Of a stretch of 64,000 nucleotides of DNA, positions 28,124 to 36,757 are shown in pieces. Position 1 is the stretch's first letter. Every line of letters starts with the position of its first letter. A program made the position numbers and the translations under genes. This DNA is from Roseobacter sp. (GTDB lineage: Bacteria; Pseudomonadota; Alphaproteobacteria; Rhodobacterales; Rhodobacteraceae). The stretch is from the NCBI GenBank assembly GCA_024636495.1, contig JAGXGZ010000050.1, forward strand, positions 1 through 64,000, written 5' to 3'. A model generated the notes under the pieces. That model worked only from the letters and a program-made list of their open reading frames with translations. It had not been told where the DNA came from and did no database searches.

Positions 28124-28285
28124 ATGATAACTACTGATAATACCTCAAAAGGCCAAATGGACAGCGACACGATCATCGGTATCGTGTTCCTATCCGATTG
28201 TCCCGCATGCCGCCGGATGGCCAGAATTTGCCACGCCCAGCATTTAGCCCGATCGCTATTAAAGCGTTACCAATGCGTGGTCTAA
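28124..28285 (+). CDS. Possible 53-residue CxxC mini-protein
   Basis: A short frame beginning MITTDNTSKG carries IVFLSDCPACRRMARICH, reminiscent of a thioredoxin-type CxxC after a beta strand. AGGGGAA stands just ahead of the ATG, though rather close. It is only 11 bases from the divergent acyltransferase start. It could be a small redox protein, a gene fragment or chance. Confidence 0.25.
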   Translation: MITTDNTSKGQMDSDTIIGIVFLSDCPACRRMARICHAQHLARSLLKRYQCVV

Positions 28286-28371
28286 GAGCGTGAAGCATGC
28301 ATCAGACTAATACGAACCTCAACGTCAGCTTTGTCCCGCATGCCAGCCAAACATGGTGTCCAGGCATAACC

Positions 28372-29349
28372 TTAAAAAACGCTATGCTCCCCACGCTGAA
28401 CGCTTTCTCCCTGCGCGATCAGCGTGGCGTAATAGTCAAACAACGTCTCGGTCCCTGTCTCGGGCGTGGCGTCAGCGTCGTAGCGCCTCGCCTGTGCGTC
28501 CCAGACCAACATCGATTCTGTTGCATAGTAGCGCCCGATCTGCGCCAGCGCGCCTTTTTCGGCCAGCTTTGGGCTGATCTTGCCCAAGGTTCGCAGCACA
28601 CCGCCAATGACATCAAACATCGCCACGGGTATCTTTTTAAACTTGGGCGGCATCCCCGTCAGGCGAAACAGCTCCTCGCCCTGTTCTTTCAAGGTCACCG
28701 CACCGCCGGGGCCACCGATCGGCAAAATGGCGTTCTGTTTTGCGGGGTCCGTCAAACAATCAGCCATAAACGCGCCCAGATCATCGTCGCTGATCGGTTT
28801 GCAGGCCGTCAACGTCCCGTCGCCAAACAGCAAAAACGGCTTGCCGTTGCGCACACGGTCAATCTGCCCCGACAGGGATTTGAAAAGCGCCGTGGGCCGA
28901 ACGATGGAATAGACCAACCCCGATTGCATCAGCTTGGCCTCGAACGCCAGCTTGGCATGCTGAAACGCCAACAGCGGCTTTTGCACGCAAATGGCCGATA
29001 GCAGCACGAATTGCGAGACGCCCGCCTGTTGGGCTGCGGTCAGGACGTTTAAATTCGCCTCATAATCGACCCGCCAGGCATCTTTTGGCGTGCCGGTTCG
29101 CGAGGCGATGCACGACACAACCGTATCAAACCGGTCGCCTGCAAACCCGTCTTGGATCAAACCCTCAGGGTCCAAAATATCCGCAATGCGGTAGATCGCG
29201 CCAGCGATGGGCTGCGCAGGATCACGGCGCACAAGGCAGGTCACATCATGCCCTTGTGCCACCAGCGCCCGCGCAACCGCATGGCCTGCCGTGCCAGTTG
29301 CCCCCAACATCAAAACACGTTTACGCTGCTGATTATTCATCTGTTTCAT
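28372..29349 (-). CDS. bciA: Divinyl (proto)chlorophyllide 8-vinyl reductase, BciA type
   Basis: An NmrA-like short-chain dehydrogenase. The NADPH site is VLMLGATGTAGHAVARALV. The later segments VRPTALFKSLSGQ, GKPFLLFGDGTLTACKPISDDDLG and IGRYYATESMLV are those I associate with BciA, which reduces the C8 vinyl group in bacteriochlorophyll synthesis. The length (325 residues) fits. No other photosynthesis gene is in the window; in Rhodobacter bciA lies outside the main photosynthesis cluster. Another isoprenoid- or quinone-related role for a BciA relative cannot be ruled out. Confidence 0.75.
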   Translation of the reverse strand: MKQMNNQQRKRVLMLGATGTAGHAVARALVAQGHDVTCLVRRDPAQPIAGAIYRIADILDPEGLIQDGFAGDRFDTVVSCIASRTGTPKDAWRVDYEANLNVLTAAQQAGVSQFVLLSAICVQKPLLAFQHAKLAFEAKLMQSGLVYSIVRPTALFKSLSGQIDRVRNGKPFLLFGDGTLTACKPISDDDLGAFMADCLTDPAKQNAILPIGGPGGAVTLKEQGEELFRLTGMPPKFKKIPVAMFDVIGGVLRTLGKISPKLAEKGALAQIGRYYATESMLVWDAQARRYDADATPETGTETLFDYYATLIAQGESVQRGEHSVF

Positions 29350-29465
29350 GCCCGCACAGTCGGCAGTTTTCCGGCCCCTTGCAACCCCCTGACCATATCA
29401 ACAATTGCGCTAGCGACTGCCAAGCGCTAGGCCATCTGCATCGCAGTCACAGGCAGACCCACGCA

Positions 29466-31058
29466 ATGAAACCCATCCGTCTTATGTCCGGCTTTTTTAC
29501 CGTAGGGATATGGACCCTGCTTAGCCGTGTGATGGGCTTTATCCGCGACGTCATGGTGGCAGGATATCTGGGTTCGGGCCCCGCCGCCGAAGCCTTTTTG
29601 GTCGCCTTTTCGCTGCCCAATATGTTTCGCCGTTTCTTTGCCGAGGGCGCGTTCAACATGGCCTTTGTGCCGATGTTCTCCAAAAAACTCGAAAGCGGCG
29701 ACGGACCAGAAGAATTTGCCCAAGACGCGTTTGTCGGCATGGCGTTTATCCTGACCCTGTTCACCATCATCGGCATTATCGCCATGCCCGGTCTGGTGTT
29801 GCTGATGGCATCGGGGTTTGCGGGGGATGAACGCTTTGATCTGGCGGTTGAATATGGCCGCCTCGCCTTTCCTTATATCCTCTTCATCTCGCTTGCCGCC
29901 CTGGTATCGGGCGTTCTGAACGCAACGGGCCGTTTTATGGCCGCTGCCGCAGCGCCTGTTGTGCTGAACATTGTATTTATCATCGCAGTGCTGATCGGGG
30001 CCGCCTTGGGCCGCGACGGGTCAGAGGCGCTTGGCCTTGGCATCGACAAGGCTCTTGGCATGCAAATCGGGGATACATTGGCATTGTCCGTGCCTATTGC
30101 GGGCATCGCACAACTGGGACTGGTTTGGTGGGCGGCGCGGCGCGCGGGCTTCACTTTGGGATTTAGCCGCCGCCCCCGCCTGACCCCAGAACTCAAACGC
30201 CTCGCCATTATCGCGGCCCCAGCGGCACTTGCGGGCGGTGTGATGCAGGTCAACCTGCTGGTGGGCCGCCAAGTGGCCAGCTTTTACGAGGGTGCCGTTG
30301 CATGGCTTAACTACGCAGACCGGCTCTATCAGCTGCCGCTTGGCGTGGTTGGCATTGCCATCGGGGTGGTGCTGCTGCCCGATCTGTCCCGCCGCCTCAA
30401 GGCAGGCGATGAACAGGGCTCGCATACCCAAATCAGCCGCGCCGCCGAGGTATCGCTGGCGCTGACGATCCCTTCTGCCGTTGCCCTGATGGTGATCCCC
30501 TTTACCCTTGCCTCGGTCTTGTTCCAACGGGGGGCCACCACAGTTGACGACGCCGCAGCCATTGCGATTGCCGTGTCGATCTATGGCCTTGGCCTGCCCG
30601 CATTCGTGCTGCAAAAAATCCTGCAACCGCTGTACTACGCCCGCGAAGACACGAAGCGCCCGTTCTATTTTGCCGTTGTTGCGATGGTGGTAAATGTGGT
30701 GATTGCCGTGGGCCTTAGCCCCGTTATCGGCTGGATCGCCCCCGCCATTGCCACCACACTCGCCGGCTGGGCCATGTTTGGCTTGCTGGCCTACGGCGCA
30801 CGCGGCTTTGGCCTCGCGGCAAAATTCGACGCACGGTTTCACAAACGCATTTGGCGCATCCTCGCGGCGTCTGCCCTTATGGGGGCTGCACTTTGGCTTG
30901 GGAATGTCGCGCTGCAACCCTTGCTGGGCCAGCCATGGTGGCGGGGCATCGGCCTGCTGATCCTGATCATGATCGCCGCAATCAGCTATTTCGGCTTTGG
31001 CCAGCTGATCGGCGCCTTCAAACTCGGTGAATTCAAACGCGCCCTAAAACGCGGCTAA
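29466..31058 (+). CDS. murJ: Lipid II flippase MurJ
   Basis: Moves lipid II across the inner membrane for peptidoglycan synthesis. The protein has about 14 membrane helices and the MurJ segments SRVMGFIRDVMVA near the N terminus, FRRFFAEGAFNMAFVP, and LVGRQVASFYEGAVAWLNYADRLYQLPLGV. At 530 residues it is full length. The start at 29466 is chosen because homologues begin MKPIRLMSG; the frame is open upstream into the bciA promoter region but has no homology there. Confidence 0.97.
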   Translation: MKPIRLMSGFFTVGIWTLLSRVMGFIRDVMVAGYLGSGPAAEAFLVAFSLPNMFRRFFAEGAFNMAFVPMFSKKLESGDGPEEFAQDAFVGMAFILTLFTIIGIIAMPGLVLLMASGFAGDERFDLAVEYGRLAFPYILFISLAALVSGVLNATGRFMAAAAAPVVLNIVFIIAVLIGAALGRDGSEALGLGIDKALGMQIGDTLALSVPIAGIAQLGLVWWAARRAGFTLGFSRRPRLTPELKRLAIIAAPAALAGGVMQVNLLVGRQVASFYEGAVAWLNYADRLYQLPLGVVGIAIGVVLLPDLSRRLKAGDEQGSHTQISRAAEVSLALTIPSAVALMVIPFTLASVLFQRGATTVDDAAAIAIAVSIYGLGLPAFVLQKILQPLYYAREDTKRPFYFAVVAMVVNVVIAVGLSPVIGWIAPAIATTLAGWAMFGLLAYGARGFGLAAKFDARFHKRIWRILAASALMGAALWLGNVALQPLLGQPWWRGIGLLILIMIAAISYFGFGQLIGAFKLGEFKRALKRG

Positions 31059-31088
31059 AACTTTATTTCCAAATGGATCTAAATCCCA

Positions 31089-31113
31089 GGGGGCCGGGGG
31101 GGCTGGCCCCCCC
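31089..31113 (+). terminator. Candidate terminator hairpin after murJ
   Basis: GGGGGCC (31089-31095) can pair with GGCCCCC (31105-31111). The loop is a run of G, and only a weak T-rich stretch follows. It lies between convergent murJ and the rhomboid gene. Confidence 0.5.
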
Positions 31114-31130
31114 TTGCCTCTCTATAAATA

Positions 31131-31817
31131 TCAGCGGTGTCGCACCCGATCGCGCAGCTTTGCCCATTCACCGGGTGCCAAAACAAAACACAAGCCAAAG
31201 CCCACAAAAAATCCGAACAGTTCCGCCAGCCATTGGGTGCCCGCCTCAAAGAAAACGCCCCACAACAGCTGTATCCCCATCAGCACCGCAATCAACGAAA
31301 ACGCACGGTATTGCGCCTCGCCAAGGCTCGACAGCTTGCGCCACATCACGAAAGAATACGCGCCAATCAGCCCGTAAACACTGGGATAGGCCCCGACCAG
31401 CCAGACCGGATCATTCAGCACCAGCGCATATAACACCGCGCCAAAGATGCCTGACGCAAAGAAGATCGTCAGGAACGCTATCTGCCCCATCGCCTCGGCC
31501 ACCATCTTTCCCAACGCCAGCAGCAGCACCACAGCAAAAATCGCATGAGTAAAGCCGAGATGCACCAAAGAATAGCTGACCACACGGTGCAGTTCAGACA
31601 GCGGAAAGCGCCAATTGGCGATCATCCAGTCAAACATATCCCCCGAAAACCCATAGTCGCGGATCATCGCAAGGCGCCAGCCAACAGCACCGGGGCCGCC
31701 GATGATGCCCGCCTCGGCCAGTGACAGGCCCGCTTCGACGCCAGCAATAGCCAGAAACACCAAAGTCACGGCAGCGGGCATCGGGTTCACGGGCGGTTGA
31801 AAATCTGGGTCGGTCAT
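31131..31817 (-). CDS. Rhomboid-family membrane protein lacking the catalytic dyad
   Basis: A six- or seven-helix protein of the rhomboid fold (228 residues). The loop-1 and helix-2 motif is [18 protein letters not shown], and helix 4 has [10 protein letters not shown] as in rhomboid proteases. Where active enzymes have GxSG, this has [11 protein letters not shown], so the aligned catalytic Ser position is Tyr and a Ser occurs two residues later. In helix 6, where a catalytic His would precede GGFLxG, it has AELFGFFVG with Glu. It is therefore probably a rhomboid pseudoprotease. It is divergent from trpS. Confidence 0.8.
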   Translation of the reverse strand: MTDPDFQPPVNPMPAAVTLVFLAIAGVEAGLSLAEAGIIGGPGAVGWRLAMIRDYGFSGDMFDWMIANWRFPLSELHRVVSYSLVHLGFTHAIFAVVLLLALGKMVAEAMGQIAFLTIFFASGIFGAVLYALVLNDPVWLVGAYPSVYGLIGAYSFVMWRKLSSLGEAQYRAFSLIAVLMGIQLLWGVFFEAGTQWLAELFGFFVGFGLCFVLAPGEWAKLRDRVRHR

Positions 31818-31892
31818 AGGGCCTCCTTGACGGGGTTGGTGCGCATGGGTAAGCCCATCGGGCCGCAGTTTCCAGCCTTATCGGAGCGTTTC

Positions 31893-32915
31893 ATGACCAA
31901 CACCCCCTTCACCCCGCGCGTGTTTTCCGGCATTCAGCCTTCGGGCGGTTTGACGCTGGGCAACTATCTGGGCGCGATGAAGCGCTTTGTTGACATGCAG
32001 GACGAAGGATCGTTCCAGACGGTTTATTGCATGGTTGATCTGCACGCGATCACCGCCAAATGGCAAGACCCCGCCACATTGCGCCACAATACGCGCGAAT
32101 TGGCAGCAGGGTTTATCGCGGCGGGCATTGATCCGGCCAAGTCCATTCTGATCAACCAGTCCCAAGTCCCCGAACATGCGCAGCTGGCGTGGATTTTCAA
32201 CTGTGTCGCACGCATGGGCTGGATGGGCCGCATGACCCAATGGAAAGACAAGGCTGGCAAAAACGCCGAGGCCGCATCGCTGGGCCTGTTTGCTTATCCC
32301 GCGCTGATGGCCGCTGATATTCTAATCTATCACGCGACCCATGTGCCGGTTGGCGAAGACCAAAAGCAGCACCTTGAGCTGACCCGTGACATCGCGGCCA
32401 AGTTCAACCATGACTACGGCGTCGATTTCTTTCCGCTGACCGAGCCGGTGATCGAAGGGGCTGCGACCCGCGTAATGTCCTTGCGCGACGGGTCCAAGAA
32501 GATGTCGAAATCCGATCCGTCGGATGCGAGCCGGATCAACCTGACCGATGACGCCGACACGATTGCCAAGAAAATCCGCAAAGCCAAGACCGACCCGGAT
32601 GCGCTGCCTTCTGAGATTGAAGGCCTAAAAGACCGTCCCGAGGCCCGTAATCTGGTGAATATTTATGCCGCGCTGAACGACCAGACCGTCGAACAGGTGC
32701 TGGCCGATGTGGGCGGGCAACAGTTTGGCAGCTTCAAGCCGCTTCTGGCTGATCTGGCCGTCGCCAAGATGTCACCGATCAGCACCCGCATGGCTGAATT
32801 GATGGCCGATACCGCCGAGATCGACCGCATTCTGGCCCATGGCGCGACCCAAGCCCGCGAAATCACCGCGCCGATTCTGAAAAAGACCTACGAGATTGTG
32901 GGGATGGTCGGCTAG
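31893..32915 (+). CDS. trpS: Tryptophanyl-tRNA synthetase
   Basis: A class Ic aminoacyl-tRNA synthetase charging tRNA-Trp. The HIGH-like motif is in [17 protein letters not shown] and the KMSKS loop is [10 protein letters not shown]. At 340 residues the length is normal. The start at 31893 has GGAG at a proper distance; an earlier in-frame start would lie in the promoter region shared with the rhomboid gene. Confidence 0.97.
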   Translation: MTNTPFTPRVFSGIQPSGGLTLGNYLGAMKRFVDMQDEGSFQTVYCMVDLHAITAKWQDPATLRHNTRELAAGFIAAGIDPAKSILINQSQVPEHAQLAWIFNCVARMGWMGRMTQWKDKAGKNAEAASLGLFAYPALMAADILIYHATHVPVGEDQKQHLELTRDIAAKFNHDYGVDFFPLTEPVIEGAATRVMSLRDGSKKMSKSDPSDASRINLTDDADTIAKKIRKAKTDPDALPSEIEGLKDRPEARNLVNIYAALNDQTVEQVLADVGGQQFGSFKPLLADLAVAKMSPISTRMAELMADTAEIDRILAHGATQAREITAPILKKTYEIVGMVG

Positions 32916-33041
32916 ACCGCCCGACGCTCCCTTCATCGATCAGGCTGCGCATTTTTGCACAGACGGCGCGCATTGTACCCTCTGGTTTAATGGCGTCGGT
33001 GTCGCCATCTTACGGTCATCGTAAGAAGAAAGGCGCATCAC

Positions 33042-33512
33042 ATGGCTCATGCATCAGTCGGTCACGTTCATCTTAAGGTCGCGGATCTTGAACGCGCCAT
33101 CACGTTCTACCGCGACATCCTTGGGTTTGAGCTGAACCAGAAATTTGGCACGCAAGCTGCGTTTTTAGGGGCTGGTGGCTATCATCACCACATTGGCCTG
33201 AACACTTGGGAAAGTGCGGGTGCGACGCCCCCGCCCGTGGGTCACACAGGGCTTTATCATTCCGCTTTCTTGTACCCTGACCGCCCGGCCTTGGCCGCTG
33301 TCCTCAAGCGCATTATCGCTGCAGGCATCGCGCTGGACGGCGCTGCAGATCACGGCGTGAGCGAAGCAATCTACCTGCGCGACCCTGACAATAACGGGGT
33401 CGAGATTTATCGTGACCGCCCCGAACAAGACTGGCCGCGTGACGCAGCGGGTAAAATCAGTATGGTTAACACCCCGCTTGACCTTAACGCGCTGCTTGCC
33501 GAAGCGCTCTAG
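33042..33512 (+). CDS. VOC family protein (CatE/glyoxalase-like)
   Basis: A glyoxalase/bleomycin-resistance/dioxygenase fold. The N-terminal His ligand is in SVGHVHLKVADLERAITFY; the rest includes YHHHIGLNTWES and the C-terminal Glu in LRDPDNNGVEIYRDRPEQDW. This layout resembles the N-terminal half of catechol-2,3-dioxygenase (CatE-like) proteins. At 156 residues it is a single module. The substrate is unknown. It heads a plus-strand series with the deacetylase and nitroreductase genes. Confidence 0.88.
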   Translation: MAHASVGHVHLKVADLERAITFYRDILGFELNQKFGTQAAFLGAGGYHHHIGLNTWESAGATPPPVGHTGLYHSAFLYPDRPALAAVLKRIIAAGIALDGAADHGVSEAIYLRDPDNNGVEIYRDRPEQDWPRDAAGKISMVNTPLDLNALLAEAL

Positions 33513-33574
33513 ACCCGGTGGACAATCGCTTTGTGTTGGGCCAGCGTTGGGATGACACAAAAAGGGATAAACAT

Positions 33575-34681
33575 ATGACCACCGGCTTTTTCATGGACGA
33601 ACGTTGTTTCTGGCATGCGGGTGGGAACTATGCCTTTACCATGCCCATCGGCGGGCTGGTACAGCCTTTGGCGTCAGGCGGTCTGCCCGAGAACCCTGAA
33701 ACCAAACGTCGTCTGCGCAACCTGATGGAAGTCACCGGCCTGATGGCCGAACTCGACGTGCGCAGCGCGCCCGAGGCAACGCGCGACGATCTGCTGCGTG
33801 TTCACCCAGCCGCCTATCTGGACGAGTTCAAGCGCCTGTCTGACACGGGTGGTGGAGAATTGGGCCTGCGCACCCCCTTTGCCGCTGGCGGCTTCGAGAT
33901 TGCAGCGCTGTCGGCAGGTCTTTCCATTGCCGCCGTCGACGCCGTGGCAACGGGTGACTTGCAAAACGCCTATGCCCTGAGCCGCCCCCCCGGCCATCAC
34001 GCATTGCCCGATTTTCCCAACGGGTTCTGTTTGCTTGCCAACATCGCCATCGCGATCGAGGCCGCCAAAGGCAAGGGAGTGGTGAAACGCGTCGCTGTAC
34101 TGGATTGGGATGTACACCACGGCAACGGCACCGAGGCGATATTTTATGACCGCGACGATGTACTCACGATCTCGCTTCATCAAGAAGGCAACTATCCGCT
34201 GGATACAGGCGCGCTGGCCGACCGTGGCAAGGGGGCCGGCGAAGGGTACAACATCAACCTGCCGATGTACGCCGGATCGGGTCACACCGCCTATCTGCAC
34301 GCGCTCGACCGTGTCGTGATACCCGCGCTTGAGGCATTCCAGCCTGATATGATTATCGTTGCCTGCGGCTTTGATGCTGCCATCGTTGACCCGCTTGCGC
34401 GCATGCAAGCGACCGCCGCGACTTTTGCGGCCATGACACTACGCATCAAGCAAACAGCCGAAAAACTATGCGACGGCAAGCTGGTTCTTGTCCATGAGGG
34501 GGGCTATTCAGAGGCTTACGTGCCGTTTTGTGGTCATGCCACCATTGCGGCGCTGTCAGGCAGTGCTATCAATGCCCCTGACCCGCACCAGAAGAATTAC
34601 GAGGTCCGACAACCCAGCCCGATATTTGACGCCTTCCTGCGCGATGTGATTGACCTGATGGCGCAAAAGCTGAACCTATAA
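33575..34681 (+). CDS. Class II histone-deacetylase-like amidohydrolase
   Basis: A zinc amidohydrolase of the arginase/deacetylase fold, related to class II HDACs and acetylpolyamine amidohydrolases. It has the catalytic His pair in RPPGHHALP, zinc ligands in LDWDVHHGNG and CGFDAA, and EGGY near the C terminus. The start at 33575 has AAAGGGA before it; an earlier ATG at 33518 would add residues without homology. At 368 residues it is full length. The substrate is unknown; acetylated polyamines or proteins are possible. Confidence 0.92.
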   Translation: MTTGFFMDERCFWHAGGNYAFTMPIGGLVQPLASGGLPENPETKRRLRNLMEVTGLMAELDVRSAPEATRDDLLRVHPAAYLDEFKRLSDTGGGELGLRTPFAAGGFEIAALSAGLSIAAVDAVATGDLQNAYALSRPPGHHALPDFPNGFCLLANIAIAIEAAKGKGVVKRVAVLDWDVHHGNGTEAIFYDRDDVLTISLHQEGNYPLDTGALADRGKGAGEGYNINLPMYAGSGHTAYLHALDRVVIPALEAFQPDMIIVACGFDAAIVDPLARMQATAATFAAMTLRIKQTAEKLCDGKLVLVHEGGYSEAYVPFCGHATIAALSGSAINAPDPHQKNYEVRQPSPIFDAFLRDVIDLMAQKLNL

Positions 34682-34690
34682 GAGAGAGCC

Positions 34691-35263
34691 ATGCCTACTC
34701 CAAATCCTGACGCGCTGCATTTCCTGCAAACCCGCCGTTCCCGCCCGGCCAAGACACTTACGACACCTGTGCCTGACCGCGACACGCTGCTGCCGTTGCT
34801 GACCGCCGCCGCACGCACGCCTGATCATGGCAAGCTTGAGCCGTGGCGCTTTATCGTGATCGACAAGCCCGCCATGGGCCGGCTGGCGGATATCGCTCAG
34901 GTTCGCGGAGAGACGCTTGGCCTTGATGCAGAGCAGGTTCAAAAAGGGCGTGGCCAGTTTGATCAGGGTCATCTGGCCGTGGTTGTGGTGGAGGTACAAA
35001 AGCCATCCCCGAAAATTCCCGCTCTTGAGCAGACCTATTCTGCCGGGGCCGTCTGCCTTGCGCTGGTGAATGCGGCACTTGCGGCGGGTTGGGGGGCAAA
35101 CTGGCTGAGCGGCTGGGCCAGCCATGACCGCGTTTTCATGACTGACGGCTTTGGTCTGGCAGAACACGAGCGTATCGCGGGCATCATTCATATTGGCACA
35201 GAAACGGCTGCCCCGCCCGAACGCCCCCGCCCCGATGTTGCGGCGCTCACCACATGGCTTTGA
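34691..35263 (+). CDS. Nitroreductase family protein (YdjA-like)
   Basis: An FMN-dependent oxidoreductase fold. The FMN-binding start is LQTRRSRPAKTL, followed by AARTPDHGKLEPWRFIVID and the C-terminal IAGIIHIGTE segment. At 190 residues it matches the short YdjA-like branch. It starts nine bases after the deacetylase gene and overlaps the next gene by ten bases. The physiological substrate is unknown. Confidence 0.9.
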   Translation: MPTPNPDALHFLQTRRSRPAKTLTTPVPDRDTLLPLLTAAARTPDHGKLEPWRFIVIDKPAMGRLADIAQVRGETLGLDAEQVQKGRGQFDQGHLAVVVVEVQKPSPKIPALEQTYSAGAVCLALVNAALAAGWGANWLSGWASHDRVFMTDGFGLAEHERIAGIIHIGTETAAPPERPRPDVAALTTWL

Positions 35264-35988
35264 CACAGATATTCAAGGCGTTCAGTCTGGCCTTGGGTCA
35301 ACTGAGCGACCCACGCTTTCGGCGCGTCTTGTTCATGGGGGTCGGGTTGGCGCTGGTCTTGCTGATTGGAGCTGCGGCGGGGTTCGTCTGGCTAATCGAC
35401 TGGATGACGGGCGAAAACAACTGGTTGCCCATATTGGGCGAAGTTACCTGGCTCGACGATCTGTTCAGCTGGGGTGCCGCATTTTTGTTGCTGTTTTTAT
35501 CCGTCTTTTTGATGATCCCGGTCGCCTCTGCCATTACGTCGATGTTTTTGGATGATGTCGCCGATGCCGTCGAGGCAGAGCATTACCCCCATCTGCCCAC
35601 AGCCCCCCGTGTGCCCTTTGGCGATGCGGCACGCGACACAGTCAACTTTATGGGCGTGTTGATCGGGGTCAACATGCTGGCGCTGATTTTGTATGTCCTC
35701 TTTGCCCCGCTAGCGCCGTTGATCTTCTGGACGGTGAATGGCTTTTTGCTGGGGCGCGAGTATTTCACCCTTGCTGCGATCCGTCGTGTGGGACGTGTCG
35801 AAGCCAAAAAACTCAGAAGCCGCCACATGGTCACAATCTGGGCCGCAGGGGTGCTGATGGCAATGCCGTTGTCGATCCCCGTGTTAAATTTGGTGATCCC
35901 TATCTTGGGTGCGGCGACATTTACCCACCTGTTCCACCTATTGGTGTCAAATCCCCGTGAAGCCAATATTCAATATCAGCGACGGTGA
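35254..35988 (+). CDS. EI24 domain (CysZ-like) membrane protein
   Basis: A 244-residue membrane protein with about four long helices (around 27-50, 73-95, 132-160 and 197-225) and the LIFWTVNGFLLGREYFTLAAIRR segment typical of EI24/CysZ proteins. CysZ imports sulfate in enterobacteria, but no sulfur genes are nearby. Its 5' end overlaps the nitroreductase gene by ten bases, and its 3' end overlaps the convergent DUF1467 gene by 68 bases. Confidence 0.88.
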   Translation: MALTQIFKAFSLALGQLSDPRFRRVLFMGVGLALVLLIGAAAGFVWLIDWMTGENNWLPILGEVTWLDDLFSWGAAFLLLFLSVFLMIPVASAITSMFLDDVADAVEAEHYPHLPTAPRVPFGDAARDTVNFMGVLIGVNMLALILYVLFAPLAPLIFWTVNGFLLGREYFTLAAIRRVGRVEAKKLRSRHMVTIWAAGVLMAMPLSIPVLNLVIPILGAATFTHLFHLLVSNPREANIQYQRR

Positions 35989-36214
35989 CCACACCGGACA
36001 GAATGAACCAAACGGTACCGACCCAAAGCACCAGCGAGATCGCCGTCGTCCACCATGCTTTTTTCTTGAGGTGATGATGTTCTGGTGCACCTGCGTGCGT
36101 CCCTTCGACGATTTCACCCAAGTCACCTTGGGTTTTTACACGAATGGGCAACGCGATCAGAAAGGTCATCGACCAAATGACCGCAAAAAGAACAAAAGCT
36201 GATGTAACTCCCAT
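35921..36214 (-). CDS. DUF1467 family membrane protein
   Basis: A 97-residue protein with two membrane helices (about 5-25 and 55-77), starting MGVTSAFVLFAVIWSMTFLI, with the KTQGDLGEIVEGTHAGAPE linker typical of DUF1467. It follows the epimerase gene by two bases, a linkage seen across alphaproteobacteria. The function is unknown. Confidence 0.9.
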   Translation of the reverse strand: MGVTSAFVLFAVIWSMTFLIALPIRVKTQGDLGEIVEGTHAGAPEHHHLKKKAWWTTAISLVLWVGTVWFILSGVVTVADIEYWLHGDLTPIGGTGG

Positions 36215-36216
36215 GG

Positions 36217-36621
36217 TTACACCTGCTCCAGCTCGACAAGGGCGCCGTTAAAGTCTTTGGGATGCAGAAAAATCACGGGTTTGCCATGGGCGCCGATTTT
36301 GGGTTCCCCGTTGCCCAGCACGCGGGCTCCTGTGGATTTCAGATGATCACGAGCGACGATGATATCATCCACTTCGTAGCAAATGTGGTGGATTCCGCCA
36401 GCGGGATTCTTTTCAAGAAAACCATTGATCGGACTGTCGTCGCCTAGCGGATAGAGAAGCTCGATCTTGGTGTTTGGTAATTCGATGAAAATCACCGTGA
36501 CACCGTGGTCGGGTTCATCCTTTGCAGGGCCTACATTAGCCCCCAAGGCATTGCGATACTGGTCTGCCGCGGCTTCCAAATCTGGAACAGCAATAGCGAC
36601 GTGGTTTAGACGACCGATCAT
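36217..36621 (-). CDS. mce: Methylmalonyl-CoA epimerase
   Basis: Interconverts (R)- and (S)-methylmalonyl-CoA in propionate metabolism. The VOC fold begins GRLNHVAIAVPDLEAAADQYR with the first metal His; further ligands are in PAGGIHHICYEVDDI and GALVELEQV. At 134 residues it is the family length. It is followed by the DUF1467 gene. The mutase genes are not in the window. Confidence 0.95.
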   Translation of the reverse strand: MIGRLNHVAIAVPDLEAAADQYRNALGANVGPAKDEPDHGVTVIFIELPNTKIELLYPLGDDSPINGFLEKNPAGGIHHICYEVDDIIVARDHLKSTGARVLGNGEPKIGAHGKPVIFLHPKDFNGALVELEQV

Positions 36622-36692
36622 CTTTCTTCTCCTGCATTTCTCAAACTTCCGTGGTGTATGGGCTTGGATTGCGGCAAGAGCAATGCGTCACG

Positions 36693-36725
36693 TTAACGTC
36701 CTATTAGCCAGCCGCCCCTAACCAT
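36693..36725 (+). promoter_or_regulatory. Candidate CtrA-type site upstream of the response regulator gene
   Basis: TTAA (36693-36696), seven bases, TTAG (36704-36707) matches TTAA-N7-TTAA with one mismatch. TAACCAT at 36719-36725 resembles the half site. The gene start is at 36758. The arrangement resembles that upstream of comM. Confidence 0.35.
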
Positions 36726-36757
36726 TGAGTCGTAGCCTTGGTTTTGGGAGAGATATT

